Source: Comamonadaceae bacterium CG_4_10_14_3_um_filter_60_75 (lineage in GTDB: Bacteria > Pseudomonadota > Gammaproteobacteria > Burkholderiales > Burkholderiaceae_C). Taken from it: a stretch of 6,178 nt of DNA. A program made the translations under genes and the position numbers. Below the pieces are notes generated by a model. It ran no database searches. It was not told the origin of the DNA and saw only the letters and a program-made list of their open reading frames with translations. This document shows positions 1-6,062 of this stretch, piece after piece. The stretch is from assembly GCA_002784245.1 (NCBI GenBank), contig PFKL01000042.1:1-6178 (forward strand). The letters are read 5' to 3'. The first letter of the stretch is position 1; each line of letters begins with the position of its first letter.

Positions 1-743
1 TGCGCGTCCTGCACAGCTGGTGGTTCATGCTGCAGTTTGGCGCGGTGGTGCTGGTGCTGCTGCTGTCGCCGTCAACCCACACGCGCGCGCACCGCGTGGC
101 CACAGCGCAGCGCATGGTGGCCAGCACCTGGCAGGTGTTGCCGTGGTTTACCGCGCTCTCGAGCCTGCTGAGCCTGGTGCTGATCCGCATTGTGGTGGTC
201 ACCGCCCTGAGTTACGGGCTGTCGCAATACGCCTTGCAGATGGTGGTGCGGGTGCTGGTGCTGGAACTCATTCCGCTCTCGGCTGCGCTGTTTGTGGCGT
301 TGCGTGCCGGGCTGGCTTTCAATGCCGGAGCCATGCCCGACGCCACACACGCGCGAGTACACCAGGTAAGCGAACTCGACCCGACACAGCTACGTCGCGC
401 ATTGGTGCCACGCGTGCTGGCCGACGGCTTTTCGGTGCTGGCGCTGGCCATGCTCAGCAGCGTCATCACGCTGGTGCTGACGTATCTGGTGGTCTATGGC
501 CTGTCGCCCTGGGGGCTGGCCGGTTTTACCCGTACCGTCGGCCATGTGTTTGACCTGACGGTGAGCCTGGGCTTCATGCTCAAGGTGCTGCTGTTCAGCC
601 TAGCGGTGGCTGTGGTGCCGATGGCCGCCAGCCTCGATGCCCACTGGCGCGGCAGCGGCGACACCATCCAGCCCGGCGCGGTACGCCTCTTTGTGGTGCT
701 GCTGCTGATCGAGGCCGCCCTGTTGGTGGCCAATTACGTCTGA
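1..743 (+). CDS. MlaE-family ABC transporter permease (5' end outside window)
   Basis: Inner-membrane permease of an MCE/Mla-type lipid transporter. The frame is open from the first complete codon (position 3) to TGA at 741-743, giving 246 visible residues; MlaE proteins are usually about 260, so only a short N-terminal piece should be missing. The ATG at 27 lies inside the frame and is probably not the start, because the eight residues before it (RVLHSWWF) continue the hydrophobic first helix. Counting from that ATG, hydrophobic segments lie at about 2-14, 40-62, 72-92, 135-158, 180-200 and 219-237. The stretch ELIPLSAALFVALRAG (80-95) matches the MlaE pattern ELgPvxAALlxAgRxG, and RRALVPRVLA (123-132) matches the following family motif (VDPxRxxxxPRxxA). 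The cytoplasmic loop between them is divergent. The MCE-domain gene begins 14 nt downstream, which supports the assignment. The ATPase partner is not seen and is probably upstream. Family call firm; exact substrate unknown. Confidence 0.87.
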   Translation, partial: RVLHSWWFMLQFGAVVLVLLLSPSTHTRAHRVATAQRMVASTWQVLPWFTALSSLLSLVLIRIVVVTALSYGLSQYALQMVVRVLVLELIPLSAALFVALRAGLAFNAGAMPDATHARVHQVSELDPTQLRRALVPRVLADGFSVLALAMLSSVITLVLTYLVVYGLSPWGLAGFTRTVGHVFDLTVSLGFMLKVLLFSLAVAVVPMAASLDAHWRGSGDTIQPGAVRLFVVLLLIEAALLVANYV

Positions 744-757
744 CTCGGCCAAATTTG

Positions 758-1756
758 ATGCATGATTCGCCCATGAGCTCTCCTGCACCCGACTCCAATT
801 CACCGCCGATTGCCCACCTGGAGCGCAAGGCCCGACTGCTGCTGTGGCTGGTGGCCGCCGTCATCGTCGGTTTTGTGCTGTATGTGATGGTGGCGCGCGG
901 CGTGTTCCAGCAAACCCAGCAACTGGTGCTGGTGTCGGACGACTCCGAGGGCGTGATCGTCGGCATGGACCTGACGTTTTCAGGCTTTCCGATTGGCCGC
1001 GTACGCCGCATCGAGCTGGCCGACGACGGCAAGGCGCGCATGGTGATCGACGTGCCGCTCAAAGACGCGCGCTGGCTGCGCACCAGCAGCATCTTTACGC
1101 TGGAGCGTGGCATGGTGGGTGACACCCGCATTCGCGCCTTCAGTGGCATTCTGGAAGACCCACCGCTGCCCGCTGGCGCCGAGCGCACGCTCTTGCGTGG
1201 TGACACCGCCGCCGAAATCCCGCGGCTGGTAGCCAGCGCCCGCGCACTGCTGGAAAACCTGGACAACATGACTGGGCCTGAGTCCAGCCTGAACGCCAGC
1301 CTGACGCACCTCAATACCGTGACCGAGCGTCTGAACGGGCGCTACGGTGTGCTCACCGGTCTACTCGGCAGCGAAGACAATGCGAAAAAAATCATCGCCA
1401 CGCTGGACCGCACCAACGCCCTGCTGGCGCAGGCTGACCAGCGCGTGTTTGGCCCGCAAGGCGTGATCGACAGCACCCAGGGCGCGCTGGCCAGCGCCAA
1501 AACCACGCTTGACAGTTCTAACGAGGCAGTCAAACAGCTCAATGCCGTGTTGCAGGACGCGCGCCAGACGCTGACCAAGGTCGACGCGGTGCTGGCCGAG
1601 GCACAGGCCGTGGGTGCCAATGCGCGCTTGGCCACCACCGACCTGGGCACGCTGCGCGCCGAGGTGGAAGCCAGCCTGCGCAAGGTCAGCCAGCTCACCA
1701 ACGAGATCAACCGAAAATGGCCGTTCGCACGCGACACCGAGATCAAACTGCCATGA
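758..1756 (+). CDS. MlaD-like MCE domain protein, periplasmic lipid-transport subunit
   Basis: Membrane-anchored substrate-handling subunit of the MCE transporter, 332 residues from ATG 758. The N-terminus is short and polar, then one membrane segment (about 27-46, after LERKAR) anchors it with the bulk in the periplasm. The MCE domain spans roughly 55-148; its signature reads GVIVGMDLTFSGFPIGRVRR (65-84), matching the family pattern VGxxVxfxGxxVGxV. Residues about 155-320 are predicted helical, with heptad-like Leu/Ala spacing, and the protein ends in WPFARDTEIKLP. E. coli MlaD is about 183 residues and lacks so long a tail, so this is a long single-MCE form that may build a periplasm-spanning tube (inference). 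Start choice is uncertain: TTG 755, ATG 758 and ATG 773 are in frame and none has a good Shine-Dalgarno; ATG 758 leaves a 14-nt gap after the permease. The stop overlaps the next gene's ATG. Confidence 0.93.
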   Translation: MHDSPMSSPAPDSNSPPIAHLERKARLLLWLVAAVIVGFVLYVMVARGVFQQTQQLVLVSDDSEGVIVGMDLTFSGFPIGRVRRIELADDGKARMVIDVPLKDARWLRTSSIFTLERGMVGDTRIRAFSGILEDPPLPAGAERTLLRGDTAAEIPRLVASARALLENLDNMTGPESSLNASLTHLNTVTERLNGRYGVLTGLLGSEDNAKKIIATLDRTNALLAQADQRVFGPQGVIDSTQGALASAKTTLDSSNEAVKQLNAVLQDARQTLTKVDAVLAEAQAVGANARLATTDLGTLRAEVEASLRKVSQLTNEINRKWPFARDTEIKLP

Positions 1757-2421
1757 AAAAACTGATAGCCCTGTGTCTGACCGCGCTGCTGGGTGGCTGC
1801 GCCAGCACACCCCCGCCGCCCGACTGGCAAGCCAACGCGTTTGCCTCGCTCAACAACTTCACCGCCGCTTATCTGGAAGGCAACCTGCGCGTGGCCGACG
1901 CTGAATTTGCCCGCGCCAGGGCAGAGGTGGCCCGCACCGGTCGCGTCGACCTGATGGCACGGCTGGAACTGGTGCGCTGCGCGGTGCAAACCGCCAGCCT
2001 GGTGTGGCTGCCGTGCAGCGGGTTTCAGGCGCTGGCCGACCAAGCCGGTGCAGCCGAACACGCGTATGCCGACTTCATCCGCGGCCGCTGGACGGGCATC
2101 GACGCCGCGCTGCTGCCGGTGCAGTACCAAGGCCTGGTGGCACAGGTGCAGCGCGAAGAAGCCGCACCCGAGAGCCGCCTGCGCCAGATCAGTGACCCTT
2201 TGGCCCGTCTGATTGCCGCCGGATCGCTCCTGCAAAAAGAGCAGCTTGCACAGGTAGATACTGGGCTAGCGGTCGATTCGGCATCAAGCCAAGGCTGGCG
2301 TCGGCCGCTGTTGGCATGGCTGGGCGTGCAGCTCAAGCAAGCGCAGTTCAGCTTCGACGTGACCGGTGCCCAGCGCATCAAGCAGCGCATGAACCTGGTG
2401 CTGGGGACAACTACCCCCTGA
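1753..2421 (+). CDS. Lipoprotein of unknown family in an MCE transporter operon
   Basis: Small lipoprotein of 222 residues; I do not recognise the family. The start at 1753 is chosen because it gives a textbook lipoprotein signal: MKK, a hydrophobic core, then the lipobox LGGC with the lipidated cysteine at residue 16. It also overlaps the MCE stop as ATGA, implying translational coupling. Residue +2 after the Cys is Ala, not Asp, so Lol sorting to the outer membrane is expected. The mature part starts with a Pro-rich linker (STPPPPDW), followed by mostly helical, Ala/Arg-rich sequence (about 25-80) that looks like a helical-hairpin (TPR-like) fold, though no TPR consensus is clear. Cys76 and Cys88 could form a periplasmic disulfide. 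By position it may play the part that PqiC-type or other auxiliary lipoproteins play in MCE systems, but it does not obviously resemble PqiC. No MlaC- or MlaB-like gene follows. The 3' end overlaps the convergent gene by 11 bp. Confidence 0.86.
   Translation: MKKLIALCLTALLGGCASTPPPPDWQANAFASLNNFTAAYLEGNLRVADAEFARARAEVARTGRVDLMARLELVRCAVQTASLVWLPCSGFQALADQAGAAEHAYADFIRGRWTGIDAALLPVQYQGLVAQVQREEAAPESRLRQISDPLARLIAAGSLLQKEQLAQVDTGLAVDSASSQGWRRPLLAWLGVQLKQAQFSFDVTGAQRIKQRMNLVLGTTTP
2411..2421. other. Convergent overlap of two stop codons
   Basis: The lipoprotein gene (+) ends with TGA at 2419-2421, and the large - strand gene ends with TAG read from 2413 to 2411. The coding regions therefore overlap tail to tail by 11 bp. 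No GC-rich hairpin followed by a T-run was found near the junction on either strand, so transcripts from both sides probably read into each other or end by Rho (inference). Confidence 0.95.
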
Positions 2422-4261
2422 ACCAGCCGATCCAGACCGCCAGCACCAACACCACCAGCGCCGCGACCAGATACGGCACACGTGAGGGCTTGTCGGCGTA
2501 GGGGTCGGTCAAGGTGCGTTCGGCGCCGTCAGGCAATTTGGCCAGCTGCGTCAAGGAGGTGCCAAACGGAATATTGATCCGCGCCCGCGCATTCACCGCC
2601 CAGCCGTTGGCGTCCAGAATCGGTCCCAGATTGCGGCTGCGCAGCTTGAACCAGGCCAGAATCACCGCCGGGGCAGAAATCAGCAACATCAGCGCCAGCA
2701 AAGCCAGCGGAATCTGCCACCACTTCAGGCCAAACAAGCCACCAACCAATGACACCACCATGGTACCGATGGCGCCGAGCGCCAGCCCAATGGCGGCAAA
2801 AATACCAGCAAATTTACCCACATCAAACGGCGGCGGCGCCTCGGCCTTGCCGCCCACGCCTTTGCTGGCGGCCGTTACCGCGGCACCAGCCAATTTGTCG
2901 TCGGCCGCTTTGGCCTTGGCGGCGGCCATTTTCTGCAGCTGCGTTCCGACCATGCGCGCCGCCTGCTTGTAAGGCGACCAGAACGCCTGGCGCAGGCTGA
3001 TCGGATGCTCGACGATTTTGGCAATGGTGGCATCCCAGTCGCGCCCTTGGCGGTCGTAGAAAACACCGTTGCGCCCGACCATCAACTGGTCTGAATCGCC
3101 AGCGGTAAACGCGGCTGCAATGCTGAGTTTTTCAGCGCCACGGGCGCAGTCGCAATAGACCAGACAGACGCGCGACAGCCCGGCCAGCGCCGCATGTTTG
3201 GCCGCGTCGTTGACGGCCACGCACAGCTCGCACGCGCGCCCGTCCAGGTACAGCGTGCCGATCTGGAAAGTCGCCTTGCCCTGGCGTGTGTAGAAGTCGC
3301 GAAAAGCCACAAAGTTGTTGGCCAGCGACTGCAGGTCGCGCACGTAGCGCGAGAGCTTTTCCAGGCTGCGTACGCCGTCGCCTTCGGCTGCGGGGTCGGG
3401 CTTGCTGGCCAGCCAGGTGGTGTACGGCGCCAACTGGTCCTTGACCGCTTGCCAGTCGGCGGCGGTCAGATCGTCACGCACACCCAGCAAGGGCTGCACC
3501 ACCGTGTCGCGCAGGGCAGCCACGCGACCCGCCCAAGCCGGGTTCAAGCCTGCGTCCAGCGGCAGCTTGCCTGTGGCATTGACATGCGCCAGCGGCAGGT
3601 CGCTGATTGCCTGTGCGCCAGCTTGCAGCGCGGTAGGGGCCAGCGCCTTGAGCGCGTCTTCCGAGGGATTGAGTACGTCGCCGGCACGGGTGTCAAACGC
3701 GGCCAGGTCACAGCGGGTAAAGAAATCGACCACCTTGGCATCGAGCTCGCTCACCAGCGAATGCGCGACCGCCGTGGCATCGCCCAAAGGCAAAGCGTCT
3801 TTGCCGGCGGCTTCCCAAGCGGCCAGCGCGCGCGCGGCATGGCTGGCCTGCGCAGCGCTGGTTTCGGCCACCGTCAGCAGGTCTGATTCGCCTTTGCCCA
3901 GTTCCGTGGCCAACGCCTGCGCTGCGGCCTTGATCAGCTTGCCAGCATCGTCGTCGTCGCGAATGCCGTTGATGGGAACACCGTCGAGCTGTTTGACCAG
4001 GACGTCTGCATCCACCAGACGGTCTTTGGCCCAGCCGATGGCCGCGATCAGTTCGGGCGGGCGCACATGGCCGTCGTTGTCACTGTCGATGAACTGCAGA
4101 CTGCGCGCGTCAAACTCGATGCCCTGCACCGGGCACGACAGCGCCACCCACAATTTCTGATCAAGCTCACCCAGCGCCAGCAGGTCCGCAGCCCGGTCGA
4201 GTTGCACCTGGTCAAAGCCGCCAGCCCGAAAAAACCGCCATTGGTAAGATGCACTGGCCAT
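2411..4261 (-). CDS. Uncharacterised EF-hand, cysteine-rich protein with C-terminal membrane anchor
   Basis: 616 residues; function unknown. No signal peptide is visible. A single canonical EF-hand loop lies at 59-70 (DSDNDGHVRPPE: Asp 1, 3 and 5, Gly 6, hydrophobic 8, Glu 12), preceded by helix-like sequence and followed by LIAAIGWAKDRL, so Ca2+ binding is likely. Residues about 105-320 are Ala-rich and helical. The most conserved-looking core is about 330-435, with a cysteine cluster (Cys344, 347, 366, 370, 372) and the stretches MVGRNGVFYDR (394-404) and RQAFWSPYK (424-432). An Ala/Lys/Pro-rich linker (about 445-480) leads to membrane segments at about 483-507, 514-538 and 596-613; between the last two, NLGPILDANGWAVN (544-557) starts a small domain. 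Basic residues after segment two (KLRSR) favour a cytoplasmic N-terminal body. ATG 4261 has a good Shine-Dalgarno. It follows the MFS gene by 77 nt on the same strand. I infer a Ca2+- and perhaps metal-binding membrane-associated protein; no enzyme motif is recognised. Confidence 0.92.
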   Translation of the reverse strand: MASASYQWRFFRAGGFDQVQLDRAADLLALGELDQKLWVALSCPVQGIEFDARSLQFIDSDNDGHVRPPELIAAIGWAKDRLVDADVLVKQLDGVPINGIRDDDDAGKLIKAAAQALATELGKGESDLLTVAETSAAQASHAARALAAWEAAGKDALPLGDATAVAHSLVSELDAKVVDFFTRCDLAAFDTRAGDVLNPSEDALKALAPTALQAGAQAISDLPLAHVNATGKLPLDAGLNPAWAGRVAALRDTVVQPLLGVRDDLTAADWQAVKDQLAPYTTWLASKPDPAAEGDGVRSLEKLSRYVRDLQSLANNFVAFRDFYTRQGKATFQIGTLYLDGRACELCVAVNDAAKHAALAGLSRVCLVYCDCARGAEKLSIAAAFTAGDSDQLMVGRNGVFYDRQGRDWDATIAKIVEHPISLRQAFWSPYKQAARMVGTQLQKMAAAKAKAADDKLAGAAVTAASKGVGGKAEAPPPFDVGKFAGIFAAIGLALGAIGTMVVSLVGGLFGLKWWQIPLALLALMLLISAPAVILAWFKLRSRNLGPILDANGWAVNARARINIPFGTSLTQLAKLPDGAERTLTDPYADKPSRVPYLVAALVVLVLAVWIGWFRG

Positions 4262-4338
4262 AAAGGCTCCTGTCCTGATAGGTCAATAAAAAAGGGACTC
4301 GATGATAAAGGCGATTGCGGCGTGCGGCGCCATATTGA
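4262..4338 (-). other. Gap between MFS and EF-hand protein genes
   Basis: This 77-nt spacer is more AT-rich than the rest of the window. On the - strand it contains a run of six T (CCCTTTTTTATTG) with no stable GC-rich stem directly before it, so a Rho-independent terminator is not supported. TTGACC follows the T-run and resembles a -35 box, but a -10 at normal spacing would fall on the start codon. Read-through from the MFS gene is the simplest view. Confidence 0.5.
4267..4271 (-). promoter_or_regulatory. Shine-Dalgarno of the 616-residue protein gene
   Basis: Read on the - strand this is AGGAG, followed by CCTTT and then ATG at 4261, a near-ideal 5-nt spacing. It is the only strong ribosome-binding site found in the window and fixes the start of the EF-hand protein. 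It suggests independent translation rather than coupling to the MFS gene, whose stop is 77 nt away. Confidence 0.85.
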
Positions 4339-5562
4339 TCAGACGCTGCGCCCAATGTCCGGCCAACGCTGGTGCAGCCCCAACCAGGCCAGCAGTCCCA
4401 CCGACATCATCGACAGTGATGCGCCCGCCAACGCCAGCGTGGAATGCATCACCAGCGGCGCAACCACGCCAGCGACCAGCCCATTGGCACTGGCACCAAT
4501 GAAAGCCTGCAAACTCGACGCCATGCCACGCCGGTCAGGGTGCAGATCCAACACCAGCAACGTCACCACCGGCACCATCAGCGCCCAGCCAAAGGCAAAG
4601 ATCATCACCGGAAACAGCGCCCAGCTGACGTGCGCCTTGAACAGGGCGTTGAGCAACAAATTCAGCAGCGCAATGCCCAGCATGATCAAAAACCCGTACT
4701 TGATCTGCTGCTTGGGCGCCAACCTGCCCGCCATGCGCCCGCTGACCCAGGCGCCGCCCATGATGCCGCTGATGGTGAGGACAAAAAACCAGAAAAACTG
4801 CGTCGGCGCCAGCGCCAGGTGCACCCCTAAAAACGCCGGTGCCGACAGCACGTACAAAAACATGCCATTGAACGGGATGCCGCTGGCCAGCGCCAGCAAC
4901 AAGAAGCGCGGGTCCAGCCCCAATTGCCAGTAGCCTTGCAGCAAATTGCGCACGTTAAGCGGTTGCCGCTGGGTGACGTGCAATGTCTCGGGCAACAGCC
5001 GGTAATTGGCCGCCCACAGCACAACACCGACCAAAGTCAGAAACCAGAATACGCTGTGCCAGCCCAGGCTTGCGAACAACACACCACCGATCATCGGTGC
5101 CACCGCCGGCGCCACGCCAAAATAAATGGTGATCTGACTCATGACTTTTTGCGCCTGCGCGGGGGCAAACATATCGCGCACCACCGCGCGCGACACCACG
5201 ATGCCCGCGCCGGTGGTCAAGCCCTGAACCGCCCGGAAAAAAATCAGCTGGCCAATGCTTTGCGACAACGCACAGCCCAGCGACGCCAGCGCAAACGCCG
5301 CCAAACCCCACAGCACCACGGGTCGACGCCCCACGCTGTCCGAAATGGCACCGTGAAACAGGCTCATAAAAGCAAAGCCAAACAGGTAAGCCGACAGCGT
5401 CTGCTGCATCTGCACCGGCGTGGCGCCCAGCGACTGTGCAATACCAGCAAACGCCGGGATGTAGGTGTCGATAGAAAACGGCCCGAGCATGCCCAAAACC
5501 GCCAGCAATACCGCCAGCGCCCAGCGCGGGGCGCGCCAGAGTTGCTGTGCGTCCGGATTCAC
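4339..5562 (-). CDS. Bcr/CflA-family MFS multidrug efflux transporter
   Basis: Proton-driven exporter of small toxic molecules in the inner membrane, 407 residues, the usual size for this 12-helix family. Visible signatures: FSIDTYIPAF (29-38) at the end of the first helix, where Bcr/CflA proteins carry D-x-Y-x-P; motif A GAISDSVGRRP (71-81) with Asp75, Gly78 and Arg79-Arg80 in the loop between helices 2 and 3; RAVQG (110-114) followed by VVSRAVVRDMF (122-132), the motif B region in helix 4; and APAVAPMIGG (151-160), the motif C antiporter region in helix 5. The C-half repeats the pattern more weakly, with HPDRRGMASSLQAF (341-354). The start is GTG at 5562; an in-frame TGA lies 18 nt upstream (5583-5581), and the next Met (25) would remove the first helix. 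No clear Shine-Dalgarno. It lies 23 nt behind the CopD-family gene, so probably co-transcribed. Members export bicyclomycin, chloramphenicol, sulfonamides or cysteine; the substrate here cannot be told. Confidence 0.97.
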   Translation of the reverse strand: MNPDAQQLWRAPRWALAVLLAVLGMLGPFSIDTYIPAFAGIAQSLGATPVQMQQTLSAYLFGFAFMSLFHGAISDSVGRRPVVLWGLAAFALASLGCALSQSIGQLIFFRAVQGLTTGAGIVVSRAVVRDMFAPAQAQKVMSQITIYFGVAPAVAPMIGGVLFASLGWHSVFWFLTLVGVVLWAANYRLLPETLHVTQRQPLNVRNLLQGYWQLGLDPRFLLLALASGIPFNGMFLYVLSAPAFLGVHLALAPTQFFWFFVLTISGIMGGAWVSGRMAGRLAPKQQIKYGFLIMLGIALLNLLLNALFKAHVSWALFPVMIFAFGWALMVPVVTLLVLDLHPDRRGMASSLQAFIGASANGLVAGVVAPLVMHSTLALAGASLSMMSVGLLAWLGLHQRWPDIGRSV

Positions 5563-5585
5563 AGTGCGGGACGGGTCAGGTCAGG

Positions 5586-6062
5586 CTAGTGCGACAAGCC
5601 GATCAACGTGACCAACACAATCGCCACGCCCAACACCAGGTTGACCGCCACCCAGGTGCGAATCTGGTTCAACGCCAAGCCCCCGTCGGCCCAGTTCGAC
5701 GCGGCAACGGCGCAGCCCAGGCGGCGAAACAGCACCCAGCGGATGAACACAAAAATCAGCGCCATGACACCGCCCAAGCCGGACATCACCATCCACTCCA
5801 CCGGCATGATGAAGGGCGCGCCTGCTTGCACCACCTGCTTGGCCACCTGACCAATCAGCCACGAACCCGACACCAGCGCCAACACCACGGCCACCAGCAC
5901 CCCATTGAAGAACCGACCCAGCACGTCGTGCATCAGTCGCACGCGCACGGCGGTTTCCAGCGTGGCCACCGCCGGGCGCAGGAAGAAATGGCTAAACACC
6001 ATGCCGCCCAGCCAGACGATGATGGCAAGCAGGTGCAGGGTTTTCAAGGCGGGATACAGCAT
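5586..6062 (-). CDS. CopD-family small integral membrane protein
   Basis: 158 residues from ATG 6062, with four hydrophobic segments at about 7-28, 52-72, 92-113 and 135-156. The N-terminal ALKTLHLLAIIVWLGGMVFS (5-24) followed by HFFLRPA is typical of CopD-family proteins (copper resistance D domain) in Burkholderiales, with a His in helix 1 (His10), Trp17-Leu-Gly-Gly, His25 just after it and His45 before helix 2. These histidines could bind haem or copper, but copper transport is not established for such stand-alone short members, and no CopC-like or copper-oxidase gene is nearby. A GTG start at 6074 would add four residues (MSLI); the ATG is preferred because the family normally begins right before the LKTLHLL motif. 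Neither start has a good Shine-Dalgarno. First visible gene of the - strand arm, 23 nt ahead of the MFS gene. Confidence 0.85.
   Translation of the reverse strand: MLYPALKTLHLLAIIVWLGGMVFSHFFLRPAVATLETAVRVRLMHDVLGRFFNGVLVAVVLALVSGSWLIGQVAKQVVQAGAPFIMPVEWMVMSGLGGVMALIFVFIRWVLFRRLGCAVAASNWADGGLALNQIRTWVAVNLVLGVAIVLVTLIGLSH

Noticed and set aside
595..2235. Long - strand open frames (239 and 297 codons) opposite the MCE and lipoprotein genes
   Set aside because: Antisense shadows of GC-rich coding sequence; no recognisable domain, and they run against a clearly supported + strand operon.
3945..3960. Short CGT/TCG triplet run
   Set aside because: It encodes the four-Asp stretch at residues 102-105 of the EF-hand protein; too short to be a meaningful repeat.
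3194..4160. Two long + strand open frames (230 and 252 codons) opposite the EF-hand protein gene
   Set aside because: They mirror the codons of a GC-rich - strand gene with recognisable motifs; their translations are low-complexity and Arg/Ser/Ala-rich, with no domain or ribosome-binding site.
4285..4300. Possible terminator at the T-run between the MFS and EF-hand genes
   Set aside because: No GC-rich inverted repeat lies directly upstream of the T-run on the - strand.
5575..5584. Tandem GTCAG repeat in the gap between the CopD-family and MFS genes
   Set aside because: Only two five-base units; no sign of a functional site.
4067..5589. Long + strand open frames (288 and 221 codons) opposite the MFS gene
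   Set aside because: Translations are Gln/His/Arg- or Ser/Thr/Pro-rich, as expected for the complement of a membrane protein; the MFS frame carries all the family motifs.
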